In this document: one piece after another, positions 1-5,889 of the stretch
Layout: every line of letters starts with the position of its first letter
Numbering within the stretch: the first letter of the stretch is position 1
Notes under the pieces: model-generated
Told to the model about the DNA's origin: nothing
The model's database searches: none
What the model saw: the letters and a program-made list of their open reading frames with translations, nothing else
Assembly: GCA_002343335.1 (NCBI GenBank)
Contig: DDSI01000107.1
Span: forward strand, 2,877 to 8,765
Direction of reading: 5' to 3'
DNA length: 5,889 nucleotides
From: Bacteriovoracaceae bacterium UBA2394
GTDB taxonomy: Bacteria; Bdellovibrionota; UBA2394
Program-made: the position numbers and the translations under genes

Positions 1-1462
1 GTGTGGTTTGGGTCGCACGTGAAGATAAGAAGGGTAAAATCTCTGTCAAGGAGAAGTCCGCCTTTTCTCCATGAATAACCAGGAATTCCGCCAATTTAGC
101 GGCCCAACGGTCCAAAATATCAGGACGCAGGGCTGACGGTTTCGCCGAGGCGGTCGGACGGGCTACGAGCGGCTCTCTACCCACCGTCGCTGCGGTTCCA
201 ACCATAAGCTCTTCAGGCAGCTCGAATCGCTTCGCTAAGTCCTTTTGAAGGACCGCTCGCTCAATCGGATCTGGGATCTCATCCAATAATTCCACCAATT
301 CGCGCAGGCGCTGGCCCCGAGCCATGGCGTTCTTTTCGACGAGAACTTGTTTTTCGACCCAATAATCAATCGCCATTCGAGAGGAATCGAAGGCCTTTTT
401 TAAGCTGGCTTTCAATTGCGCGGGCTTCACCTTCTGATTGTGCAAAAACGAATCTGGATCTTTGGCGTCAGGAAGCAGAACAACCTTTGATTCCACACCC
501 TCTTTAAAAAATTGCTTTAGATTTCTAATCGTTGCGGAGAGACCGGCGGCATCGGCGTCATAGAGTGAGATCGCACGGTGGGTCCATCGCTTAAACAAAC
601 GAATTTGTTCCGCGGTGAGAGCAGTTCCCATCGATCCTACAGCATTTGAAATTCCAAATTCGTGCAGTGCAATCACGTCTAAGTACCCCTCGCAAAGAAC
701 GACGTATCCCTTTTTCGCCATCTGATCAAAAGCAAGATGTATGCCATAAAGAAGGCGGCTCTTGTCAAAATGGGAGGTCTTCGGAGAGTTCAAATATTTG
801 GGTTGTTCCTGGTTTAAACCCCGTCCGCCAAAGCCCCGCACCCGGCCACGTTCATCCAAAATGGGGAACATGAGGCGGCCCTGGAAACGGTCGACCCAGT
901 CCCCCTTTGAGGTGCGACTTATAAGCCCCAACTGGCCTGCCAATTGGAGGTTCAACTTCTTCTTATTGAGATATCGAGCGAGGTCATCTGAACCTCCGGG
1001 ATGGGCCCCCAATTGGAAGGGCTCCCAAAGTTTTTGGGGAATATGGCGAGTCTCCAAATAGTCTCGAAAAATCGTCCCGTGCGATTTGGATTCTAGCGCC
1101 TGCCGATAAAAATCTGAGCTCTCCGCAAGCAGCGAAAACCCCTCTTCCCAATGCGGGTTTTGCGACTGACCCCGAGGTTCTAACTTTATCCCCGCGCGCT
1201 TGGCCAATTCTTCCACGGACTGTGTGAAATCCCATTTGTAATAGGACTGCACGAAATGAAAAACATCGCCCCCTTCTTTGCACCCGAAACAGTGAAAAAG
1301 CTGCTTCGTGCTGCTCACGGAAAATGAGGGAGTCTTTTCATTGTGAAAGGGACAAACGCCAAAAAAATTGGTGCCGGACTTTTTCTTGAGCGGGACGACT
1401 TCGCCGATAATTTGGACGATATCCGTGGCTGCTCGAATGGCTTCAATTTCTGACGAATTCAT
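1..1462 (-). CDS. dnaG: DNA primase DnaG, 3' end cut off by the window
   Basis: Makes the short RNA primers that start Okazaki fragments, working with the replicative helicase at the fork. The frame is open for 487 codons from ATG at 1462 to the left edge; family members are usually about 580-650 residues, so roughly 100 or more are missing. Seen in order: CHC2 zinc finger (C37, H40, C58, C61 in CPFH and CFGC, about residues 37-61); RNA polymerase basic core around residues 191-215 (DRFQGRLMFPILDERGR, then GFGGR); Toprim domain with catalytic Glu258 in EGYLDVIAL, Asp302/Asp304 in YDADAAG, and the acidic DPD at 335-337. A Pro/Ala-rich stretch at about 425-447 probably links to the helicase-binding C-terminal domain, which is cut. 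The start fits because the zinc finger begins about 36 residues in, as is usual. It is the third operon gene after rpsU and yqeY; rpoD is expected next. Confidence 0.97.
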   Translation of the reverse strand, partial: MNSSEIEAIRAATDIVQIIGEVVPLKKKSGTNFFGVCPFHNEKTPSFSVSSTKQLFHCFGCKEGGDVFHFVQSYYKWDFTQSVEELAKRAGIKLEPRGQSQNPHWEEGFSLLAESSDFYRQALESKSHGTIFRDYLETRHIPQKLWEPFQLGAHPGGSDDLARYLNKKKLNLQLAGQLGLISRTSKGDWVDRFQGRLMFPILDERGRVRGFGGRGLNQEQPKYLNSPKTSHFDKSRLLYGIHLAFDQMAKKGYVVLCEGYLDVIALHEFGISNAVGSMGTALTAEQIRLFKRWTHRAISLYDADAAGLSATIRNLKQFFKEGVESKVVLLPDAKDPDSFLHNQKVKPAQLKASLKKAFDSSRMAIDYWVEKQVLVEKNAMARGQRLRELVELLDEIPDPIERAVLQKDLAKRFELPEELMVGTAATVGREPLVARPTASAKPSALRPDILDRWAAKLAEFLVIHGEKADFSLTEILPFLSSRATQTT

Positions 1463-1549
1463 AGGAGGCCGGCGTCCCCTCTCTTCCGGGTGTTATGGCA
1501 AATGACGATCGGGAAAGAAATGAGAAATCCGCTGTAAAATCGAACTCTA
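1463..1549 (-). other. 87-nt yqeY-dnaG intergenic region, no clear promoter or terminator
   Basis: The gap contains no strong hairpin followed by a T run and no convincing paired -35/-10 boxes, so dnaG is probably reached by read-through from rpsU-yqeY. The only purine-rich candidate for ribosome binding is AGAGGGG (minus strand, about 1483-1477), ending some 14 nt before the ATG, farther than is typical. The bases just before the ATG are pyrimidine-rich (CCTCCT). GAGG (1481-1478) can pair with CCTC (1468-1465), a weak stem that would cover part of the candidate site. Known from E. coli: the rpsU-dnaG gap holds a terminator and an RNA-processing site that keep primase low. Nothing equivalent is obvious here. 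Confidence 0.5.
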
Positions 1550-2005
1550 TTAGGCGCTCGGGAGAGCGGCTCGAACGAGGTCTGAGACCAATTTTCCATC
1601 GGCTCGGCCCGTCACTTTGGGCTTCAATTCCTTCATGACCTTGCCCATGTCTTTCTGAGAAGTAGAACCGGATGCCTTTATGGCCTCTTGAATGAGCGCT
1701 TTGATTTCGCCTTCGCTTAAGGCCTTCGGCATAAAAGAAGAAATGACCTCGATTTCCTTCACTTCCTTCGCAGCCTGATCTTCGCGGCCAAATTTTTGAA
1801 ACTGTTCAACAGACTCTTTCCGCTGCTTAATGAGAGACTGGAAAATCTGAAGGGCCTCTTCTTCGGTCACACCCGCTTGAGACTTTTCCACATCTTTGTA
1901 TTTGAGTGCCGATTTCATGGCACGAAGGCAGTCCACCTTCACCTGATCCTTCGCAAGCATAGCCTCTTTCAACGCAGCCGCGATTTGGGATTCAAATGCA
2001 ATCAT
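1550..2005 (-). CDS. yqeY: GatB/YqeY family protein
   Basis: A 151-residue protein of the YqeY family, normally about 147-150 residues, so it is full length. The family resembles the C-terminal helical tail of GatB, a subunit of the tRNA-dependent amidotransferase, but stands alone; its role is not settled and a tRNA-linked function is inferred from that similarity. Family hallmarks seen: QRKES (61-65), GRED (73-76), MPKALSE (92-98), KDMGKVM (118-124) and GRADGKLV (133-140). It is predicted to be nearly all helical and cytoplasmic, with no signal or membrane segment. Its ATG shares its A with the last base of the rpsU stop (TAATG), so its translation is probably coupled to rpsU by reinitiation; no Shine-Dalgarno is visible inside the rpsU end. 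The placement between rpsU and dnaG is found in many bacteria and supports the call. Confidence 0.95.
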   Translation of the reverse strand: MIAFESQIAAALKEAMLAKDQVKVDCLRAMKSALKYKDVEKSQAGVTEEEALQIFQSLIKQRKESVEQFQKFGREDQAAKEVKEIEVISSFMPKALSEGEIKALIQEAIKASGSTSQKDMGKVMKELKPKVTGRADGKLVSDLVRAALPSA

Positions 2006-2190
2006 TAGAATTTTTTACGGACAGAGCGTTTTTGAGCGGCAACTTGCTTGCGCTTTCGCTTTACTGAAGGCTTTTCGTAAAACTCGCGTTTACGCAGCTC
2101 GGTAAGCACGCCAGACTTTTCCACCATCTTCTTGAAACGCTTGAGCGCGCCTTCAAAGCTCTCATTATCTCGGATACGAATCATGGTCAT
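2005..2190 (-). CDS. rpsU: 30S ribosomal protein S21
   Basis: A 61-residue, very basic protein of the small ribosomal subunit, where S21 binds near the 3' end of 16S rRNA and helps base pairing with mRNA start regions. The N-terminal core ([18 protein letters not shown], residues 4-21) and the following [20 protein letters not shown] stretch are typical of S21, and the Lys/Arg-rich tail completes the pattern. E. coli S21 is about 71 residues, so this is a shorter form. The start could be the ATG at 2190 (MTMIRIR) or the second ATG at 2184 (MIRIR); neither is preceded by a good Shine-Dalgarno. It is the first gene of the rpsU-yqeY-dnaG group, 36 nt after the stop of the large upstream gene, with a candidate promoter in that gap. 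The stop overlaps the yqeY start by one base. Confidence 0.95.
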   Translation of the reverse strand: MTMIRIRDNESFEGALKRFKKMVEKSGVLTELRKREFYEKPSVKRKRKQVAAQKRSVRKKF

Positions 2191-2200
2191 AGAAGCCCAG

Positions 2201-2230
2201 AATCTAGGGGGACAACCCGGGAATCGTCAA
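2201..2230 (-). promoter_or_regulatory. Candidate sigma-70-type promoter for rpsU-yqeY-dnaG
   Basis: On the minus strand, TTGACG (2230-2225; five of six bases match TTGACA) is followed after 18 nt by TAGATT (2206-2201; four of six match TATAAT). The -35 box contains the TGA stop of the large upstream gene. Transcription would start about 5-8 nt downstream of the -10 box, near 2196-2193, leaving only about 3-6 nt before the rpsU ATG at 2190, so the message would be almost leaderless, or leaderless relative to the ATG at 2184 with about 9-12 nt. This is a motif match by eye. The GC-rich spacer and weak -10 lower confidence. Confidence 0.45.
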
Positions 2231-5200
2231 ATCCTTTTACCTGTTAATAGAGCTTCCATCGCACCTTTGCAGGCCTCACGAGTGGTCACCGGGGCCCAGT
2301 TCATGTTCGCAATCGTATCCGCCAAATTGCCATAGCTCTCCATGAGCGAAAAGTCACTGTAGAGGGTCTCCACCCGAGGGGGATGGAGCTTCTCTTTGGA
2401 TTTGTCGTACATCTTTCGAAGCTCAAGGGCTCGAACCCCGTAGGCCTGAGCTCGCTTTTCTACTCGTTTACGCCATTCGGTCAAAAGCTTCGGCAGATCT
2501 CTGGGCCGAGGAATTCCCGGTGGTACGAAATCTGAAAAGTCCTTCTGCGCATAAAGGATGAGTTCTTGAAACCTGATTTTCCGCTCCGAATAATCCTTCA
2601 ACTTGTTGGCAAATCTCACCGTCCGACGAAACAAATCCCCCTCTGACTCCCCAAATAAATCCTGGCCGTAAGATCCTTCCACTTGTTTCACGAATTTCTT
2701 TTTCACGGTGTCGAGCTCTTTCATTCTCTCTGCATGTTCTAGGGACGTAGGACCGTCGGGAAGTAAGTCGGCCTCCAGCGCCGCCAGTCGGAGGTGCAAA
2801 TCCGTTTCCGCTTCTTCCTGCTCTTTAGATTTGAGTGGCAGCAGTTGAATGTCAGAAAGGGAGGGCACGCGAGGCGCCGAATTTCCGGAGGAAGGCGTCG
2901 TGGAGAATTGTGGAAGGAGCGAACGCAAATAATCCCAAAGCTTCCTAAAACTGGACGATGAAGAAGACTCGCCGCCTTTATTGAACGCTTTGTAAGATTC
3001 AAAAGAATTTGGAGTGAAAGTAGATTTTAGACCTCCAAAGAACTTCGAGAGAAATCCCGGTGATGAAGGTTTCTTTTTGGGATTGCGCGGGTCCATTTCG
3101 TAGGGCGTGAAATCGAGATTCGTTCGCACCTTACCATCCTCGGATCGCACAACCGTGCGCTGGTGACCTTCATTGGTATTGAGTTCATATAAATCTGGAG
3201 AGGGCACAGCCGAATCTCCGTCACCCTTCCTTTTGTTATAAAAATTGGGATGATTTTCCACGACTGGCCACTCGCGAGCATCTTTATTGTTTTCATCGGG
3301 AGTATATAAAAATCGAAGGACCGATTCCGCAAGCTCCCCCGCTCCGTCACATTGATAGCAAACAGTCCCCTCTGGATTCAAAAATCGAGTGAGGGAATGC
3401 ATTTGAAAAATAAATCCCTCCGCAGCGGACTGAGGAAATCCGTCCGGAATCGGAAACTCCTCCCGATCCCAATCTTTTTTGCGAGGATCTCCCTCAGGAA
3501 TGTAAGAGTAGAGCGAATTTTCCTGAAAGGATCGAGCAAGACGACGGGGATCATTATACAATGTCGGCAAGTTGCGGTTGAGCGCCTGAGGGAGATCCGC
3601 AGAAATTTTCTTCTCCCCGAAGTAATCTAAGACCTGCGCGGCCCACTTCACTCTTTCGAGATCCATGGTGAATAATTCGCGATCCCGTTGAGCGTATTGC
3701 ACAATCTCATCATCAGACCAGTCCGCCGCCCCCCGAATGTTAGAAGCAAAGTAGGCCGTAAACTTCACTTCTGCGGTTTCATTCTTTAATTCGGGAATGT
3801 AGACAAATGTAAGTTCTTTCTTTTTGTCATACACAACGAAGGGCGGTCGTGATGAGGGCTTGTCATCTTTATATTGCACTCTCACTTCGACGGGTCGGAA
3901 GCCCAACTTCGTCGGAATCGAAAATCCGGGAACCTCTTCACTCACTCGAACAAATCCTGCTGAGTAGACGCCGAGCTCTCGCCTGAACGGCTCGAAATCC
4001 TCATAGGTGAAGTGGGGCGCTTCTCCGCCTTGTCGAACCCCTTCACCACCCTGCAAAATTAAAAGCTGATAGTCGGCGTGCCTATTCTTAAACAGATCGA
4101 TCCATTCTTTGGGTCCAACGAGTAATTGCTCTTCCCGAAAGGAAGAATGAAACTTGCTGATAAATTTTTCAAATTCCTTCCAATCGGATTTGGCCGCCAT
4201 ATCAAAGTAGCCCTCCAAAATATAAGGAGGAGCAATGTTTTCGAGAGTAAGTTTAAATGCCGTCCTGTCTTGCAAGTTAGGGCGGCCATCGATCCAGGCC
4301 GGGGGATGAAAATTTAAGTATTTGTAGAGGTTGTATACACCGGCCGCAGTAGCAATACCCGCTGCATAAATTGCCAGGGCGGCAATGGGAACCATGATCG
4401 CGCGCTTCCAATTTTTCATCCGGAGGAAATAATTTTGAAAGTCTAAGCGGGCTCTGGAGATTTTGCCTTCAACCGGGGGCTCTGGGGTTCCCTCGCGGAG
4501 TAACTCCGGCCGCGCCCTTTGAGTCGCAAGAAGATCTCGATGCCTCCAAAAAGTGGCGGAGGCATTCGTCAAGTATTCAGGAGCTTGCCGAAGCATTTCC
4601 TCTCGGTAACCACTCATCTCCAGATGACCCAGAGAATCGCTCATGAGAGCGAGGCCCTTTCTTGCCACTTCATACGCAATCGTAAAGCCGGGAATCCCCA
4701 CATTTTCACTTCCAAAGAGCTTCGAAAGTCGCTGTCTTAGCGATGGAACGTTTTCTACCCTCATGGGATCCAGTTGCCGCGCAATTGCCTCGAGGCGAAG
4801 CGCTCGATCTAAGGAGTCAATCACCACAGCCCTTTCAGCAGGAGTCGAACTGGCGGCGATTTCAGTTAAAGCATTTTGTAAAGACAGATCAAATCCCGTC
4901 GGATCCCCCACACTGGGCTTTTGAAAAGAGTTCAACGTTCGAAAAATTGGAATTCGGGAAAAAATCTTTAGTCCGAGCCATCCTCCCACGGAAGGAAGGT
5001 GAGATAGTTTCTGCAAAAGAAATCCGATGCCCCATGCCACTCCGCGAAGGGTTTTACTAAGATATTTTTTGGTTTGAATTTGCACCGTCTTTCTTTGAAG
5101 CGGTGTAAGGGTGTCCAAAAATTCCTTCAGAGATTTCGCATCAGTGAAAACCTTTCGATCGGAATAGACGAGACCGGCATCGACATCTTCTTTGCTCAAA

Positions 5201-5889
5201 CGCACTGGGCTGGCACTTAACCATTTTCGAAAGGTGATGGGAGTCGGTTTGGTAGTTCGATACTCAACGGCGAAATAAAATTTTCCGGAATCGGCGACGA
5301 TTTCGTAGGCGCTCTGTCTCGCGGCGTCGGAAAGATTTTGCAACTCCCTCGCCGTTTGTGATTTCCATTTGGCTACTTCCTGCGGAGGGAGATCTTGCGT
5401 TTTTCCGATTCGTTGCACCTCTTGCTGCTGCAAGCGAGAGACCATGTTTTTGTATTCGTGATGAGCTGCGGGATATTGATCTGGCCAAAGCGACGTAGAA
5501 ATGTTTTTTGGAATGGAATGCTTTCTTTGTACGAATTCCTTTGCGATACGATCGGCCTCGGGAAACGACCTCTCGCGATCCATGTGATTCACGTAGCGTT
5601 TGACGAAAAGTTCTAGCGATCGCTTCAGTTCGTGATACGGCTCAAGCAGAAATCCTCGCGTACTTTGTGTGTTATCACCCAATCGATCGACAACGAGCCG
5701 AGTGTAGTCTTCAAAAAACTCCTTTCCCGCCAATAAGTGGGGGGCAAGAATCGAATTCTCCAGCTTGTCACTGATCGCCTTTCTGCTCTTTCCGTTTTCA
5801 ATACTAAATATCTCCGAGAGAGGACGCGCGCTGGGAGTGGTGCGATCAAAAAGCCTGCTAAGATCCGCATCAGAAAACCGATCCAGAGT
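2227..5889 (-). CDS. Large membrane-anchored protein with transglutaminase-like domain, 5' end cut off by the window
   Basis: The frame is open from the right edge to the TGA at 2229-2227, giving at least 1220 residues; the start lies outside. Numbering here counts from the first visible codon (5889). Layout: charged, mostly helical region (1-490) with a semi-hydrophobic patch at about 283-310; one clear transmembrane helix from 497 to about 519, preceded by RMKNWKR, which favours N-inside/C-outside; a probably beta-rich region (about 640-718); a transglutaminase-like domain (about 728-934) with Cys847, His909 and Asp926; a Pro/Lys/Ser-rich linker (about 935-1017) with six serines; and a charged helical C-terminus (about 1018-1220). 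The protein has only three cysteines, two in CYQC. From this I infer an envelope protein whose enzyme-like part faces the periplasm or exterior. Cysteine peptidase, amidase, crosslinking or a purely structural role are all possible. I do not recognise the whole family. It ends 36 nt before rpsU. Confidence 0.88.
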   Translation of the reverse strand, partial: TLDRFSDADLSRLFDRTTPSARPLSEIFSIENGKSRKAISDKLENSILAPHLLAGKEFFEDYTRLVVDRLGDNTQSTRGFLLEPYHELKRSLELFVKRYVNHMDRERSFPEADRIAKEFVQRKHSIPKNISTSLWPDQYPAAHHEYKNMVSRLQQQEVQRIGKTQDLPPQEVAKWKSQTARELQNLSDAARQSAYEIVADSGKFYFAVEYRTTKPTPITFRKWLSASPVRLSKEDVDAGLVYSDRKVFTDAKSLKEFLDTLTPLQRKTVQIQTKKYLSKTLRGVAWGIGFLLQKLSHLPSVGGWLGLKIFSRIPIFRTLNSFQKPSVGDPTGFDLSLQNALTEIAASSTPAERAVVIDSLDRALRLEAIARQLDPMRVENVPSLRQRLSKLFGSENVGIPGFTIAYEVARKGLALMSDSLGHLEMSGYREEMLRQAPEYLTNASATFWRHRDLLATQRARPELLREGTPEPPVEGKISRARLDFQNYFLRMKNWKRAIMVPIAALAIYAAGIATAAGVYNLYKYLNFHPPAWIDGRPNLQDRTAFKLTLENIAPPYILEGYFDMAAKSDWKEFEKFISKFHSSFREEQLLVGPKEWIDLFKNRHADYQLLILQGGEGVRQGGEAPHFTYEDFEPFRRELGVYSAGFVRVSEEVPGFSIPTKLGFRPVEVRVQYKDDKPSSRPPFVVYDKKKELTFVYIPELKNETAEVKFTAYFASNIRGAADWSDDEIVQYAQRDRELFTMDLERVKWAAQVLDYFGEKKISADLPQALNRNLPTLYNDPRRLARSFQENSLYSYIPEGDPRKKDWDREEFPIPDGFPQSAAEGFIFQMHSLTRFLNPEGTVCYQCDGAGELAESVLRFLYTPDENNKDAREWPVVENHPNFYNKRKGDGDSAVPSPDLYELNTNEGHQRTVVRSEDGKVRTNLDFTPYEMDPRNPKKKPSSPGFLSKFFGGLKSTFTPNSFESYKAFNKGGESSSSSSFRKLWDYLRSLLPQFSTTPSSGNSAPRVPSLSDIQLLPLKSKEQEEAETDLHLRLAALEADLLPDGPTSLEHAERMKELDTVKKKFVKQVEGSYGQDLFGESEGDLFRRTVRFANKLKDYSERKIRFQELILYAQKDFSDFVPPGIPRPRDLPKLLTEWRKRVEKRAQAYGVRALELRKMYDKSKEKLHPPRVETLYSDFSLMESYGNLADTIANMNWAPVTTREACKGAMEALLTGKRI
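3088..3708 (-). other. Transglutaminase-like catalytic domain within the large protein
   Basis: Residues about 728-934 of the visible protein. The candidate nucleophile is the second Cys of CYQC (Cys847, codon 3351-3349); it is followed by DGAGELAESVLRFL with Arg exactly 12 residues on, as in the GxC(E/x)xFAxxxxxLLR helix of bacterial transglutaminase-like proteins. His909 (codon 3165-3163, GHQRTVV) and Asp926 (codon 3114-3112, NLDFTP) follow with 62- and 17-residue spacing; LDFTP matches the usual (L/F)DPTP strand. Upstream, LYSYIPEGDP and a FIFQMHSLTRFLNPEG stretch resemble the YxY and FL...G segments that precede the Cys in the family. Unusual: the Trp commonly found near the His (HAW) is absent, and the glycine two residues before the Cys (GxC) is Tyr. 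Confidence 0.72.
4333..4401 (-). other. Transmembrane helix of the large protein
   Basis: Encodes AIMVPIAALAIYAAGI followed by ATAAGV, about 23 uncharged residues at 497-519, the only strongly hydrophobic run in the visible protein. Lys/Arg residues cluster directly before it (RMKNWKR) and it is followed by NLYKYLNFHPPAW. By the positive-inside rule the N-terminal part is cytoplasmic and the transglutaminase-like part extracytoplasmic. Further membrane segments could exist upstream of the window edge. Confidence 0.85.

Noticed and set aside
646..1283. Three overlapping short frames of 75-99 codons on both strands
   Set aside because: They fall within dnaG, whose frame is supported by zinc-finger and Toprim motifs; their translations have no recognisable domain.
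1463..1468. AGGAGG immediately next to the dnaG start
   Set aside because: It is on the plus strand, whereas dnaG is on the minus strand, where these bases read CCTCCT, so it cannot be its ribosome-binding site.
1500..1549. TTTACA and CATAAC as a possible internal promoter for dnaG
   Set aside because: The two boxes are not at a workable distance from each other, and neither has a good partner 16-18 nt away.
3391..3420. Inverted repeat GAGGGA/TCCCTC with an 18-nt loop
   Set aside because: It lies inside the coding part of the transglutaminase-like domain (EGFIFQMHSL), has only a 6-bp stem and no T run, so a terminator is unlikely.
4224..4309. Plus-strand AAGGAGG followed by ATG at 4235 and a 24-codon frame ending in TGA
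   Set aside because: It looks like a leaderless small ORF with a strong SD, but it lies antisense within the large gene, and the GGAGG arises from codons for Ala-Pro-Pro-Tyr. No promoter or independent coding signal was seen.
5625..5870. 81-codon minus-strand frame near the right edge
   Set aside because: It is out of frame with the large gene, which stays open through this region and encodes more protein-like sequence; the short frame is rich in Arg and Ser, typical of a shadow.

Overview
The window reads as chromosomal DNA of a bacterium. All four genes lie on the minus strand, so transcription runs from high to low coordinates: a very long membrane-protein gene (2227 to the right edge), rpsU (ribosomal protein S21), yqeY (GatB/YqeY family) and dnaG (primase, running off the left edge). 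The rpsU-yqeY-dnaG order is the core of the macromolecular synthesis operon, in which rpoD usually follows dnaG; rpoD would lie just beyond the left edge. The lineage cannot be fixed from this alone. Roughly even base composition and the S21 and DnaG sequences suit a Gram-negative, proteobacterial or Bdellovibrionota-like organism, but that is a guess.

The three operon genes are tightly packed. rpsU and yqeY share one base (TAATG), and 87 nt separate yqeY from dnaG. Thirty-six nt upstream of rpsU lies the stop codon of the large gene. A sigma-70-like promoter (TTGACG, 18 nt, TAGATT) sits across that stop codon and would start transcription only a few bases before the rpsU ATG. None of the three operon genes has a clear Shine-Dalgarno sequence at the usual distance.

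The large gene is the unusual part. Its frame is open from 2227 to 5889 with no stop, so it is at least 1220 residues long and its true start is outside the window. The TTG at 5733 is not a convincing start. The protein has a helical N-terminal half, one strong transmembrane helix, a probably beta-rich region, a divergent transglutaminase-like domain with a recognisable Cys-His-Asp triad, a Pro/Lys/Ser-rich linker and a charged helical C-terminus. Charge around the membrane helix puts the transglutaminase-like part outside the cytoplasm. I do not recognise a named family for the whole protein. How it relates to the operon downstream is unknown; the promoter between them suggests they may be separate units that merely abut.

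No RNA genes, mobile elements, CRISPR arrays or convincing terminators were seen. The longest stretch without a gene is 87 nt.
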